Positions 1 to 13,817 of a stretch of 64,000 bases of DNA are shown piece by piece. The DNA lies in NCBI GenBank assembly GCA_025602905.1, contig JAHLKI010000037.1, positions 1-64,000 of the forward strand, read 5' to 3'. Below the pieces are notes generated by a model. That model was not told where the DNA came from and did not search any database. It was given only the letters and a program-made list of their open reading frames with translations. Numbering within the stretch: position 1 is the stretch's first letter; every line of letters starts with the position of its first letter. Origin of the DNA: Phlyctochytrium arcticum (taxonomy: Eukaryota > Chytridiomycota > Chytridiomycetes > Chytridiales > Chytridiaceae). A program made the position numbers and the translations under genes.

Positions 1-2034
1 TTATTACTTTTGGAGTAAGAAGATTTACGTGCTTTTCTTTTGCGACAGACGCCATCGTCTCGACCCATTCCGTATCTGTCGACTTGAAACAAATTTCCCA
101 GTCCATTTTCCAGTTGACCTCGTATCTCGACCGCTACCGTCGTCGGCTAAGGGGCAGAAATGTCATTTACATTAGTCAGCTGCGGGATATTTTGCATAGT
201 CTGGAACGCGTGCTGAGTGGGAGTGAACGAGCAAAGGACGCCTCGACGACGAATGCAAAAGCGGCCGTTGTGACTGTCAATGACTTTGTTCACAACTTGG
301 GAATAGATAACATCAAGTGAGTTGGGAATGCTTGCTCTGGGGTTTTGGTTACTTTTGCATACTGATGCGTTCCCCATTGTAGTCTGTACAAGGTGGAAAA
401 GTACTTACAGGAGAGCAAGCTAGCGCAGAAGGTAGAACGGAATTAAAAGCATGAAGCTTCTCGTCTTTTTTTGTCGAAACTAAATGATTTGTCCAGTTAC
501 AAGGTTTTGTTGAGAAAAATGCTCAAACAAAGAAGAAGGCGGATCAGTCGACCGATGAGCAAGGTTCTGTACCGTCCGTTCCTTCTCATATGAGCTGCGC
601 AACTGACGCTATTACAGAGTTTACCCCAAAGCATGTATCCGCCATTCGATTTGTAGAGAGCTTTGTCATGTCCATGACCAATGCGGATTTGGAAGGACGG
701 GTGATGGTAGACTATGCTGGTACGGACAAACACGCGTATTGCCCCTTGCGTCAGTGGTCATTAAACTTGAAATGATATAGGAAAAACGCTCAAATACCTG
801 CTCTTGAATCCTTCCAATTGCTTTCGGCCCATTATCGAGGAAGCGCGCGCTGTGGTCTTGGCGGGTGGAACCATGGAGCCGGTACGTGCTTGTATCGACC
901 TTGTCTGAAAATCCCTTACCCCCGGACTAATTCACAAGTACACATCAGGTTTCTGAGCTTGTTGATGAGCTATTTTCGTACATCCCGCCGACACGACTTG
1001 CTCGTTTCTCCTGTGGCCACATCATTCCACCCTCCTCCCTGTTATGTCTAACGGTCTCAAAGGGACCTCGCTCCGAACCCTTCAGCTTCACGTACGAGAA
1101 TAGAGGGTCATCGTCAATGGTAGGTCACCCCTCATTCTGTTGTTATTTGTCAAGGAAAGAAGACTGATGCGTCGAAACAGCTTAATGACCTCGGTGCGGC
1201 CATCATCAACCTGTGCAATGTCACTCCAGGGGGAGTCATCTGCTTCCTGTCGTCTTATGACATTCTCGATCAAATCGTGGATGGATGGGGGACGAGTGGA
1301 GTTCTCACGCGCATTTCCGCTAAAAAGCAGGTAAGAGGTATTGACTGGTTGTTGCTGCATGACGTTCGGTCCTCATTTCATTGTCAAAGGTTTTCAAAGA
1401 ACCTAGAACGAGCGAAATGGTGGATGAGGTGCTGCAAGGGTATGCGCAAAGCATTAAAATGACTGAGGAGCATCGCGTGGGACAAACGGGTGCGATACTG
1501 TTTGCCGTTGTGGGCGGGAAAATGAGCGAAGGGATCAAGTAAGTTGATCATAAACCCTTTGCACGAAAAGCAAGTAACGTCTCGCAGTTTTTCAGACAAC
1601 ATGGGCCGTCTGGTTATCATGGTCGGTCTCCCCTTTCCCAACCTCTTTGCCGCCGACTTGCAAGAGAAACTCCGGTACATCAAAACCCGCGCAGCCGCCA
1701 CCGGCAAGTCCAATAAAGAAATTGAAGAATGTGCCTCTGGCTATTACGAAAATACGTGCATGAAGGCTGTCAACCAGAGTATTGGTCGTGTCATTCGGCA
1801 CAAGGACGATTACGCCGCTATTGTGTTGCTGGATCACCGCTATGCCCAACCGCGGATTAAGAACAAGCTTCCTGGATGGATTCGCGATGCGGGGATAGAG
1901 GATTGTACCGAGTTTGGCAAGGTTGTTGGAAAGGTTGCCGTGGTAGGTTACTTGCAATGTTATGCTCAAAATTAGGGGTTCTGATATCGGGTGTGATCCA
2001 GTTTTTTCGCGCTAAACGGGTACTGAAAGGATAA
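1..2034 (+). CDS. CHL1: ATP-dependent DNA helicase CHL1/DDX11, C-terminal part (5' end outside window)
   Basis: This is the 3' portion of an XPD-like superfamily 2 DNA helicase of the CHL1/DDX11 group, which acts in sister-chromatid cohesion and replication-fork repair in the nucleus. Seen: a stretch like the DDX11 middle region ([18 protein letters not shown], then [15 protein letters not shown]) in the first 400 bases, motif V (EGINFSDNMGR, joined across an intron that splits the Asn codon near 1540), the block MVGLPFPN, and motif VI ([10 protein letters not shown]). At least six short introns interrupt it. The large exon would read on to a stop at 1975, but a donor after codon GTG (intron 1943-2001) leads to a last exon ending [10 protein letters not shown] and stop at 2034, which resembles the FF-rich tail of the family. 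The start, Walker A and Fe-S region lie left of the window. The tail splice is an inference. Confidence 0.85.
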
Positions 2035-2643
2035 GAATATTCCCAAAATCATCGTCTATATAGATTAGAAAGCAAAGTTACGGACTCTTGTTGCTAAATG
2101 ACAGCTGTCACTTTGCATGCGGCCCCGCCTCAGAGGCTTTTGTCGTGCTTCGAAGTGTCATTGCCAGGATGGTCAGGATAGCAAATGGAATGGAAATTAG
2201 ATTTATTTTTCTGTTGAACTTCAAACTCTACCGTCTGATTCAGCTCGTCGAAATTCGCTGAAGTGATGTGGGAAAATTGGATGTGCTCGAATCTTTCGGC
2301 GGAGGCACAGCCACACAGTATGGAGCTAACAACCCTGCAAAGCAGCTGTCAGCGAATCTGCATTTTTAGGGGAAAAAATGAATTTAGAATCTCCGCGTGC
2401 TGATGTCCCCTTTCCCCAACAACTCAGATTCCTTCCTTTGATTTCTATTCTACTTTACACCTCCCCCTCACAACATCGCAACATCGCAACGAAGTCACCA
2501 CCCGCATCGCCAAGGACTTCGTCTATGCCTTCAAACCAGCCAGTTGCACCACTTTGGAGCAATTGCCAGGAGAGCACCGAGTAGGATCGTTGTCATTAGA
2601 AAATATCTACAGTAAAGTATGTACATGAAATAAATAAAAACCT
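2035..2643. other. Convergent intergenic region CHL1/POL3
   Basis: About 600 bases between two convergent gene ends. One 68-codon ATG frame (2378-2584, +) has no recognisable motif and a proline/serine-rich random-looking composition. I see no RNA gene or clear repeat. It probably holds only the two 3' untranslated regions. Confidence 0.5.
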
Positions 2644-5600
2644 TCACCAAGCACAGTCAAATCTAACGAGAACGACAGCGATATTAGTACATATTCTTAC
2701 CAGTGGAAGGTGAACAAGAGAGGTTCCCTTACCGATCAAGCGTGGCCGACGCGTCCTTGACATCCTTTTGAACCTTTTTCCGCATGTAAAAGATGGGACA
2801 ATCCTGCGCTGTGCAGATGACATCCTGATGTAAACTGCCCTGACAGCGCTGACATTGCGTCCACAGACGTGCAAACCGCACTTCCAGCTCAGACACACTG
2901 TCCAGCTGCTTCTGATACAAATCTCCCAAACGAGACTTGCAGTGTTCGCAAACAGCATGTTCTAAGGTCACACACAAGTGTTGGTGGTGGGTCAACAACA
3001 CTGGCATCACTTGGGTTACTTACCGCCAGCCTTCAATGGTGTCTTGCAGCCCAGACATGTTACCTTCTTGACCGTAAACTTCATCAAGCCACCGATAGTT
3101 GGAGCCGCAACCGAGATGGTACGCGTGTGGTCGCCGCCTAAAAATCAATCAGGTATGGAAAAAATACCCTGGATGTCGCGGGGACCAACTTACACAAAAG
3201 ACTTTGCGCTTTACTTCCCAAGATGGGTTCGAAAATACGCATCAAAGGCTTAGACAGTTGGTTTTCAAGATAATACTTTGTGTCAATGGGTATGTTGTTT
3301 TCCAGGACGTAAATGGGATCCTCGGCCTTCTCATAAGCAGCGGCATCTGTTACACCCAAGTCAGTATATATACTTATGAACTCTACGGTTCCACAAACTA
3401 CCCTTGGTGCCTTTGATAATCACATAGGCAACACGATCGCCAAGCGCAGGCGCAGATCCTGCCTCAAACGCGTGAGCCTGTCATTTTCCCATGCATACGT
3501 TCAAGCGCATGACTTACCGGCATCACGTTTACGCATTCTTTCCGCCAATTCGTTGTGGGCTTGCTTGGCAGCATACTCTGCACAAGTTATCAGCATCGAC
3601 TGGATTTACGAGAACTTGAGCATTCGATAACCCACCTGCTTTTCCAAGCGCCTTCGAAATGACTAGTTGTGAAAGGTCGACTTTGTTCTGCAAAAGATCC
3701 GAAATAATCCCCTTGGTGAAACTAAACAGAAATAGTGAGTTTGTAAGTCGGGCACGTCACAAACGCGAAGAAAACATACTCTTCAGCCCCTTTGACATCA
3801 CGATCAACAAGAATTTTCTTTAAACACGTTTCAATAACGCTAGAAACTAGTCGACAACTGTCACGTCGAACAGTCTGACAAATTTTAGTTCACACTTCAG
3901 CAAATCGTGACAAATAACGCGTCAAAAACGAACCTCGATACCCTTAGTGTCCATTTTATCGTGCTTGTCAGGCTTAGTCCAGTAAAGTCCCGCATACCGC
4001 TTCTTATTGATGAGCAAATACGGAAAATACACTTTCTCGAAATCCAGATTGATTGGCTTCTCAAAATGTTCAGTCACAAAGTCCGCTGCTTCACGCCCCA
4101 ATTTCATGGCCTCCCCGACACTCGACACACCAAACTTGACCATGACAGAATCGGTGTCACCGTAGATAACGCGTGCATTGTGCTCATAGCCGTTCTCGAT
4201 CGTGAATTTGCTTTCCACGTGTCGTTTTGTTAAATCAATCATTTCACGGCCGTACGCAGTGGTACTGGAAGAGATGGCCAGCAATGGGAGCTTTCCAATT
4301 GTTGCACCAGTGAAACCATATACGGAGTTGGCGCTGACCTGTATAAAAAGTCTTACAATCTCACTCTGACCAATGATTGAGCATTAAGAGTTTACCTTCA
4401 ACGCCAACTGCCGCCCATCCAGCACAGCCCTCTTAAAAGGATCTGTTTCCTTCTTCAAGTCATTCTTGGCACGCTTACGGGCAGCCAGAAGATCCTCCAG
4501 AATGGTGGGCAAAATTCCTTTCCGCGTACTTGTCTTGACAAACATGGCTATAGGCCACAGACTTAGTGTATATAGAAGTCTTGGTCATTGACAAAAACGT
4601 ACCATTATCGGGTGTGACCTTGTAATCTTTGTCTTTTACGAGCCCATGCTGTTCGGCGGCACGCGTGTCTCGAAGCCATGTTGAATAGCAGAGGTTGTGT
4701 GCCATCATGATTGAGGGGTATAGCGATGTAAAATCTAATGTGGCAATGGGCTGCTCGTAAAATCCTTTTTCTGGCTCAATGACTGTCGCTCCTTCATACT
4801 GAACATCGTCTGAACCTGATATACCAATCGTATCAAATTAACTTGCCAAGGCTAGGCATCGCGGACGTACCTTCGATTTCCAAAGCCGGAATGAGCAGGT
4901 CTTCTTCACGCGCTTTCCTGTACAGTTGGGATACTACTTTGATTTGTTGTCCTCTCGTCAACAAATAGTTGAACGGCACGCCCGTGACACGGGCCATCTC
5001 CATCGAGTTGATGACACACATCAATTTGTCAATCAATCTTTGAGGTAGGTACGCATCCTAAAACATGTAAATATCATAGCTCGCGATCAAGGCGACAGGG
5101 ACTCTTTCTACCTTCAGACAGTAAATCGCAAGCCGACGGCGTGTTTCATCGTTTCCGTTTTGCAAATCCGTAATAATGGAATGATGGACATCCTCTTTTT
5201 GCTCGCCTAAAAGAATGTGTCAGGGCTACAATCAGCGAGAAATGGAGACAATGACCCGCGTACCAAGAAAGTGTGCACACACAGAGTTGAGGGTATAAGA
5301 TCGCAATTTATATTCACGCTGCATGACTTGCAAAACATCCATTTGCAGACGTCCGTCAAGATTGATCTGTTTTGTTTCGCGTGTTCCAAGTCCTTTTGAT
5401 GAGAAGCGACTGTCCTTGGCCTGGGTTCGGACGTCCTTAATACGGCCCAAAAAGGGGAAGTTGTGAACCTTCAAATGCGCAGCTCGGTCGAGGAGGTATG
5501 GAAAATCGAACCCATTGATATTGTAACCGATGATAATGTCGGGATCCATCTGGAAACAGGTTAGCGTGTCATATGGAGCTTTCAGACGGGCATTTTTGAA

Positions 5601-7148
5601 CCTCCTGCACAAAATCACTCCACTTTTGTAGCAAATCTTCTTCGCGCTCAAAGGACATGGTATGTGTACCAACGATATTTGCGCAACCTTTCAAGGTCAT
5701 CACATTTCGAATAAACGGTCTGCCATCGCCTGCATTGAAAAATAAGTAAGCTGAGGAGACAAACCAAAAGCTCTGACAAGAAGGCACCTTGTATAGACAC
5801 CATGTTTGCGATCTGAATGACTGGATCCATCGTGGCTTCCGGAAAGACACCTTTGCGACCGGCGCATTCGATATCAAAACTCAAAATCCGGAGTGGGGCA
5901 ATCTTCTGCCATTCGCCATCTGGCTGATGGGAGATAATATCATCAGCGCTAGAAAGTTCAAGCAGTTAGAGGAAGTTCAGCATTTCCGTGCGCAAATTGT
6001 GCTCACAAGATATCCATCTCCAGTTGGGCTGTTGATTTGCGATTTGCAGTGCGCAACGTGTACTTTCCTGCGGGAAGCTCAATCCAGCTCGCGCCTTGTA
6101 TCTGGAACAAAGTTAGCAGACAAGTATTGGAGCAAATACCGGAAACGTTGTTACCTTGGTGTCAATCATGAATCGTAAAGGGTATGGGATGTTACTTTCG
6201 TAAGTTGGGTCGCACGCAACGCGTCCTAAACCTTGCACTTCAAACCCTTCTCGGAACATTCTTTTAACTCCTGGGACGAATGTAGCAAGGCGCAAGTTGA
6301 TTCGCAGAAACAGTGCTTTTTTGGGACCGTGGTAACCGTAGATACTAGATTTGAGGACCATGTCAATATCGACGACGGGCAAACCGGAACTCGCGCGATT
6401 TTGGCGCAAATTCATCTGCGATCAAAAGTAATGAGTTTCCTGTTGGCGTTCGGGAAAATCTCTGGCGCTCACATTGATAGCTCTCATCAGGGCATCCTTG
6501 TGCACGGCCTTATAGCCCATTGGCGCGGCTACGTAGAGGTACGCGAGGAACCCGTGGACATGGCATGTCACACTGTGTCCGTCCTGAGATTCGGTTACGA
6601 CCCATCCGAAACGACAGATCACAAGTGTAGTCAGTCACCTCTGTCACCCCAAACATCCGCAAAGTAGAGCCCTCTGAAACCTGGTATGGGTTACGGACAT
6701 GCGACGGGTATGATTCAATGGAGTCATCAATCTCAATCTGTTGAAAGACTTTGTCCCCGGATGAGATTCGGGCGAAAACCGCCGTTCTAAATGACGCGCC
6801 TACCTATGTTATCCACTTTGGAATCCATCTGGGGCAGGGCCTTTCGTTTCCACAAGTCTTCATATCGGTCAACTGGTGAAGATAAACAAAAGGCATCAGT
6901 CCCGTTTTAATATATCGACCTGCACTAAGTTTACCCTTGGGATGAAATTGTGACAACTTTTCCAGCTGCTCTTCAAAGGAAGGGGTGGCATCGAGCAGAG
7001 CAGTCATGTTGCTCTTCCGCTTCTTCATCAACGGGACCGTGCTAGGTCGTATACCCATCTCCAACGGCACAACTTCGTCCAGCCGCTCCATCGAGACACC
7101 TCCTTCCGGCTCATTATCCTTCCGTTTTGCTGGTGTAAGTTGCACCAT
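2644..7148 (-). CDS. POL3: DNA polymerase delta catalytic subunit
   Basis: This is a B-family replicative polymerase, the lagging-strand polymerase with 3'-5' proofreading. Seen in order along the minus strand: start ATG at 7148 ([10 protein letters not shown]) with a basic N-terminus; Exo I ([11 protein letters not shown]); Exo II ([14 protein letters not shown]); motif A ([11 protein letters not shown]); motif C ([12 protein letters not shown]); and the C-terminal CysA and CysB clusters (CysB includes [12 protein letters not shown] and [10 protein letters not shown]). CysB binds a 4Fe-4S cluster in this family. More than ten short introns split the gene. The last intron (2663-2732) carries TACTAAT and joins GATCG to a tiny exon that encodes FDCAW and stop, matching the aromatic tail of the family. 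The start region is head to head with DBP9, 230 bases apart. All catalytic aspartates checked are present, so the gene looks intact. Confidence 0.95.
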
Positions 7149-7378
7149 TGTAATGCCGTTTATGAATAGACCCTTCCCTTCCGGTCGAAGAGTGCTGCTT
7201 CTGAGTTTTGAATTCCCAGCGCGTCCGGACAAGACCAAGCTTGACCTCCGACAATTGAAGTGGCATTCGAGCCAACTGGCTGCAGCCAACATGTACTTGT
7301 TTTTGTCGAAATTTCCAAAGTTCAAAAACGTCCCAAAAGCAACAAGGAAATTATCTGCAATTCGATAAAGGCAAAGCC
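7149..7378. promoter_or_regulatory. Shared divergent promoter region POL3 / DBP9
   Basis: Only 230 bases separate the start codons of two divergently transcribed growth-linked genes, so the promoters must overlap or be shared. No TATA box is evident. The function is inferred from position alone. Confidence 0.5.
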
Positions 7379-9394
7379 ATGGCGCAAGCAACTCCGGTGA
7401 AGGGGGTCTCTGCCGACCTGATCGACACAGAATCGCCTGGTTTCCCTGACTTGGACCTTGACTCTCGGCTTCTTCGTGCGATCGCAAAACTTGGTTTCGC
7501 TCACCCAACAGTCGTCCAGTCAACAACTATCACGCTCGCTCTACAAGGAAAGGACATTCTCGCCAGGGCACGGACTGGATCAGGAAAGACGGCCGCTTAT
7601 TCAATTCCAGTCATCCAAAAAATCCTGTTGTCAAAAGAAGCTGGGCGGAGTTCTAGTGGGCCAGGAGTGCGGGGTCTGATTTTGGTGCCAACAAGAGAGT
7701 TGGCGGAGCAGGTCTTGCAACATATCAAGGATCTTACCATCTACTGCTCAAAAGAAGTGACGGCGGTCAACCTGGCTACGAGTGATCAGTCTCTTACCAA
7801 TCAAAAAGCAATCCTTGCTGAAAAACCAGACATTGTCGTTGCCACTCCAAGTCGGATACTTGCCCAAATTCAAGCCGGCACCGTGATTCTCAAAGAGTCG
7901 CTGGAATCACTTGTCATTGATGAAGCCGACTTGATTCTGTCATATGGCTATGATGAAGACGTTAGAAGCGTCTTGACCCACCTCCCAAAGATATACCAGA
8001 GTTATCTTATGAGCGCAACCATGTCATCCGATGTTGACCAGCTCAAGCAGCTCGTTCTCCGCAATCCCGCAATTCTCAAGCTTACCGAAGCCTCTACCGC
8101 CCCCGAATCCACGCTCACTCAATATTTCGTCAATTGCTCGGACAGCGACAAATTTCTGCTAACCTACTTTATGTTGAAGTTGAAGATTCACCCTTTTGGA
8201 ACTGGCAAATGTATCATTTTTGTGAATGATATTGATAGATGTTACAAGCTCAAGTTGTTTCTGGAGCAGTTTGGAATCAAATGTTGCACACTCAACTCGG
8301 GACTGCCGCCGAGAAGTCGATATCATATTGTACAAGAGTTCAACCGTGGGGTGTACGACTATATTATTGCGACGGATGAAGCTGGTATGCTGAGCGAGGA
8401 TCGGGACTCGGACGACGAGGAGGGTGACGAGCAAGAGGGTGAAGCTGTTGCTGCAAAAGTCAGTGTGGCTGATGGCGAGGAAAAGGATGACGAAGAAAAG
8501 GTTGAGGAAGAGGAAGAACCAGCCACAAAAGCTGGTAACAAGCGGTCTGCAAAGGAAGTTGCACCAAGCAGCACATCCACAAAGCGGAAAAAGGCAAAGT
8601 CCGGACCAAAGGATGCGGAGTACGGTGTTTCTCGTGGAATCGATTTCCAAAATGTCCAGGCCGTCATCAATTTCGATCTCCCTACGTCTTCGCGGTCATA
8701 TCAACATCGTGTCGGCCGAACGGCGCGAGGTGTTGGCAGTAAAGGATGGGCGCTGAGCTTTATAGTCCCGGACGATGCCCCCATTCCTCATGATGCGCCA
8801 AGGAAGAAGACGAAGAGAACACAGGTTCAGCCATTCAAGCGGCCAATAACGGATACCAAAGTCTTTGCTCGGATCCAGAAGCGACAAGTGGCCATGGGTC
8901 GGGAGCTGAATCCCTTCGAATTTGATATGAAGCAAGTCAGCGGATTCAAGTACCGCGCTGATGATGCGTTACGAGCTGTTACGCGTGTGGCCATCAAGGA
9001 GGCCAGGATGAAGGAGCTTAAGATGGAAATTTTGAATTCGGAAAAGCTCAAGGTAGGCTTTGTTTATTCGTTTCTGTGTGTAATTGCAATTTTGACGCCC
9101 TCAATTCTCTAGGCACATTTTGAAGACAATCCCACAGATCTTCACGCTCTTCGTCACGACAAACCACTCCATCCAACACGTGTACAACAGCACATGAAGC
9201 ACGTTCCAGACTACCTTCTGCCTAACCGCAATGGTACAACTAGCAACACAAAGGTCAGCCATGTGCCTTTTAGAATGAACAATCGCCGACGTACCCGAGG
9301 TGGAGGTGCAGCACGGGGCGGACGGGGAGGAGCCGCTGGTCAAGGGAGGAAAAAGGACCCATTGAAGAGTTTCAAATACTCTTCTGCTCAGTAG
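7379..9394 (+). CDS. DBP9: DEAD-box ATP-dependent RNA helicase DBP9/DDX56
   Basis: This nucleolar RNA helicase is needed for 60S ribosomal subunit assembly in yeast. Seen: the Q-motif region (FAHPTVVQSTTI), Walker A (ARTGSGKT), motif Ia (PTRELAEQ), motif II with the family-typical extension (DEADLILSYGYDEDV), motif III (SAT), motif V (RGIDFQNVQAVINFD) and motif VI (HRVGRTARG). A long acidic and lysine-rich insert lies between the second-domain start and motif V, as in Dbp9. Exon 1 is 7379-9052 (558 codons exactly), the intron is 9053-9112, and exon 2 is 9113-9394. The tail is RGG-rich (RGGGAARGGRGGAAGQGR) and ends KDPLKSFK plus seven residues. The total is about 651 residues, close to the usual family size. 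The start was chosen as the first ATG before the Q motif. Confidence 0.94.
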
Positions 9395-9545
9395 TTCCCA
9401 CACTAATGAGACCGTCATTCATAGTCTAATTTAAATGTAACTTATTCCGTCGCGACTGCATGATGTTTTTGTACAGTTTTTTTTTCTTTTATACAAGTGT
9501 GGTATCCTTTAAGATTTATCTACAGATTGACCATGTCTCAAAGCA

Positions 9546-12500
9546 CTAAGACACCGACAAGAGATGGGGGAATTCCTTTGCTATCAGATTCATGACTTCG
9601 TCTACTCGCTTGTCATACCAGTCTCCAGTCTGAAGAGTGATTAGGAAACCATCACTGAGCATCAAGGAACACCTCTTACCTTGAGGGCGGCCTTTAATTC
9701 CTTGTTCTGGCTAAAAAACATTCTTAATCCCTTTTCGCAGACAAGATTTGCTTTAGCATTCGTCTCTTCCGACACCAGAGCTTCGCAGATCCGTAAGAAA
9801 AAGTGAATGTCCAAAATGAGCTGCTGAACGCCTTGGAAACCCAGGCGACGGGGTCCACGATTTGTTTGCCAGCAGGATGCTACCATTCCCAATTAGTGTG
9901 TGTGAAACATTGGCGAGGGGATAGCTGGTCACGTACGATCATTCATGAAGGTAAAGATCTCATCAATGATATTTGCAAGAATGTCTTTCCGTGGAAGTGT
10001 AGGATCCAATGATCCTTGCAAAAGGTTCAACTCCTCAATAAGCTGTTGTGGATTGTGAGTCGAGGCATTGTCTCCCATCAACATCTACGGCCCTTACCCG
10101 CATAATATGCTCCGTAGGTCGTGTGTTGTCCAGGATCCCACCATTCTATACGTACTGTTATTACTCGTTTTGAATCCCTCCAAGGTGGAAAACGTTACAT
10201 TGGAGTAATCAAGCGCCGGAAAGTTGAACTTGTTTTTTATCAATTTGTTTTTGGTTTGGGTGACAAACTTGGCGTTCATGGCTAGATTCAAGACTAGACG
10301 AAACATATCAGTTATCATGAGTGAATCAGGAAGGATGAGACATGCTTCTTATTTACCGCGTAACTTGTCTCGCATGTCCTCCAGCTCAGGAATGGGCCGC
10401 TCAAAACGATGCTAAAAAAATAGGTGTTTATACTTGCAAAACAACTTGAGTCAAATCCATGAAAACTTACTGCGAGCTGACCGGATACTTTAGGGAGCAG
10501 ATCTTCCACAATGAATGTTGCATCGACCAGAATAGTTGAATGCTACAATAATTTGCTCTTTAACAAATATCACTACGACATGTCATTTACATTACTCACC
10601 TGCTTGTACATCCAGTCAGTCCGGCTTGCAACCTCAACAAGCTTTCTTATGTAAACATCGAAAAATCCGGTGAGGCAATTGACAATTTTCCCATACAGCT
10701 AAATTTGTGGTATTAGTTTGGTCTGTGAGCGGGTATGTCACAAGGCTCTTACCGTTATGGACATCAGAACTGACACATCCGCACCAAACTCCATCAGAAC
10801 AGCATATAGCTCATAGACACTCTGTGACACTTGGGCTGTAATGTCCGCTGTTTACGGTCTTTAGAGCACTCTTCCCCTCTGAAATGTAATACGACATACC
10901 AAAATCATCTTCCCTGCCAACCAAGTACGGTGACTCTGGTCGCAAAGGTCCAAAAGTGTCTGCCAAAACCGCCGCCACGACAATGGTTTCGCATTCTTTC
11001 GAATGCTCCATAATAGCAGCGACCATATCATCGTGAAAGGCCTCCTCAAGAACAAACGCCACGTCGAGACCAACATCTTCAAGCTTAAGGGCAACAATCA
11101 CGATAAGCTGAATGGACTACTTGATCAAAGATGAAGATGTCGAGAACGGACCTGTTTGCAATGGTGAAGGGTATGCTGCAAACAGTCGGCAATGATGGAG
11201 AAACTAGGCTTGGAGTCGAAGACTTGCTGGCGGAAAATACGACAAAAGTTTTGTAGTTCGTTATTGACCCATTTCATAAATCCTGGGCCACTCCGCGTCA
11301 GAGACAAGTGTATGTGAAATGCGCAGTAACAGAGTAATACCTGACGCCATCGTAGTGTCGTGGAATGAGCTACCATACCAGTCACAAGTGCTACGGATGA
11401 GACGGAAGACCACGTTTGCCAGATCAGAAATGTACGTTGCAACGTCGCCGTCAAAGCGAATGAGCCTGATGAGAATACTTAGCACAAGGTAAATGACAGC
11501 GTCTTCAACTGATCGTCTTACCGAATGCGATGGCGAATAATAGCTATTCGAGCGGTCAAGAAGAAATCACGCGCCTAAACGCGCATCGGCTTGAGTCCAA
11601 CACGGGTATGAACAAGTTGAAGACAAGTCATACCTGGTCGCCCATACCCAGTCTTAGCAGTTTGTCAATATTTGCTTGGACTTGTGTTTTACTTGCGACA
11701 GGGTTGGCAAGATCCAGACTGACTAATTGTGCCAATCGATTAATCCGCTCCTCGACGCCAGTGCGTATTTTGATCACCCGGGAAGTCTCGGCGTTGGCTT
11801 TTCCCAGTGTGGTGCGAGCTTGATAGAGATATCAGGGTCAAGTTATAATAGTATAAGAACAGAAACACCCACAAACCTTCCTCAATTAGAGCTACGGCAT
11901 TTTCAAAATCTCGATGGGCAATGAGGACGTCCAATTCGTCGGTCAGTTCCATCAGCCATTTGACATCAGTCAGTGTCAATTCGTCACGCGTGGGTCGGCC
12001 ACCCGCCCTGTGCCGATCGGTATCTTTAGAGTCGGGGCGACTTGGGGAATGCGGTTCTGATGGCTAAAACATCAAGTATGTCTAGAACTGCAGGAAATAT
12101 CAAGTTAAATGAGTCGAAAGCTTACGTTGATTGTGATATCTTCGGGACAGTTAAAGCATTAGTTCAACTATAAAGTATGAAGCGACGAAAGATGCTTTAC
12201 CTTTCCGTGACTTGGCTGTCTCAATAGCTTGGCGCTTTTGTAGCATGAGCTCATCCGTGTATCGCTTGAAGGCCCCCAAGAAAGACCGCTTGTCATCCAA
12301 CGATTCGCAGCGGTAGATGTACATATCTGGATGCCTCATAACTTTGAACGCGTTGCTGACCTCTGCATAGTTTCGTTGAGCATGTTGCGCAGAACTGAAA
12401 GCTGACGGCGTGTGTGATACTCACCCGTCGAATCTTTCATGTCGATAACTGCAACATCCGCCAGGCTCCAACACTTGTCCAAAATCATTTTACTCTTCCC

Positions 12501-13817
12501 CGAAATGATATTCTTCTTCTTTGTGGTGACCAATAGGGTATCGCTTAGAATGTAGACGTGGACATTCTGCACGGTTTTATAATTGATGGGATTGACTTCG
12601 GCGAAGCGAGCTTGTGATCCATCGCGTACAACGTATCGGTTTCGCCATTCAGGAAGTACTTTCTAATTACGAATCGGGTTGAGAGAGTGTTTGGCATTTC
12701 ATTATTCAAGCACGAGAAATTACCTGCAAGCCTTCAACGACATCATACAAGACTTCCATTTGCTGATGCCGTGACTCTTCATCGCTTTGTTTTGCCAAGC
12801 CCGACAGAGCTGGCGCCGTCTTTGCCGAAGAGTTTGCGTTATCCTCCGTGGGGACCAACTCGACGGTGACCTCTAGGTGCAAAATGTTTCAGCACCATCC
12901 ATCAATGGCAATCGAAAAGCTTCATCTTACTCTCCGGGACAGACTCCTCGGGTTGCAGGATTGAATTGATGTCTTTCAGCTCTCCCAAGAGCGAACGCAA
13001 GCTCAACATATCGCTCTCTAGCTAAGATAGCGTGTCGGTATAACTTGAAAATATCTCCAAAAACAAGGGTGGCTTCAAACCTTGGAGATTTCTTTGGAGA
13101 TTAGAACAAATTCATTGTAGTTTCGGTAAACATTGCGCTGTAAATCGACGGCGGCAGCCTCTTTGGCATCGGTCAACGCCTGATGAAAGCCTCGGACACC
13201 CTCTTCTGTGCTTTGCGTGAGTATACCATGGACGTCTGCAAATGAGGCAAATGGGAGGGCTCTGGGTTATCATTTGTCACATATAATATATTGAACAAAA
13301 GACACATGAGAGGATACCGGAAAAAGAAAAGGACATCCGCAAGAGGTATCATCTAACGTCCACTCTCCTGATTACACCAGATCTTTAGAGGATTCAGGAC
13401 TCTGACGTGCCCTCTTGGGTAAAGTCAACCAGCACCAACGAGGGGAGAAGAGGTTCAAGGGCTTCTTGCGACTTCCGACATTCTCCACTTGAAAGTCCTT
13501 CATTCCTCCAACATGACCAAGTTAACGTCGCGTTGATTTTACCACATCCGCCCCTCCCCCTGCAATCGACGCTCCTGCATACCCTACAACTTACATTTCT
13601 CAGCTTTAAAATCCTCATCCGCAAATTTGCCTAGCTCCAATGAAACTCGCCCAGGGGAGGTCGGAGATGCCGCATGGATGCTGAGCTTCTTTCCGTGATG
13701 AGCAGGAAAGATGGCTGATACTGGCCGTGAAGAAGGGCTATCATTGTAACGTGGACGCACTGATACCAAGGACGCCCGTGCTTCTGCTGCCCCGCTGCCA
13801 CTTGGCGTCAACGACAT
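9546..13817 (-). CDS. EXO84: Exocyst complex subunit EXO84
   Basis: This exocyst subunit tethers secretory vesicles to the plasma membrane before SNARE fusion. Seen: a low-complexity N-terminus followed by LELGKFADEDFKAEK, typical of fungal Exo84; a heptad-like region (LRSLLGELKDINSILQP); a PH-domain-like stretch (YVVRDGSQARF, NVHVYILSDTLLVTTKKK, then YIYRCESLDDKRSFLGAFKR); and the start of the C-terminal cullin-repeat region (WLMELTDELDVLIAHRDF). About fifteen short introns interrupt it. The C-terminus ends FPHLLSVS before the stop at 9546. The reading frame is open upstream of the chosen ATG at 13817 for some 30 codons without another ATG, so a short upstream coding exon remains possible. 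Assignment rests on the PH region and the DFENAVALIEEG block. Confidence 0.85.

Noticed and set aside
2378..2584. 68-codon frame between CHL1 and POL3
   Set aside because: Lies between two convergent 3' ends, random-looking composition and no motif.
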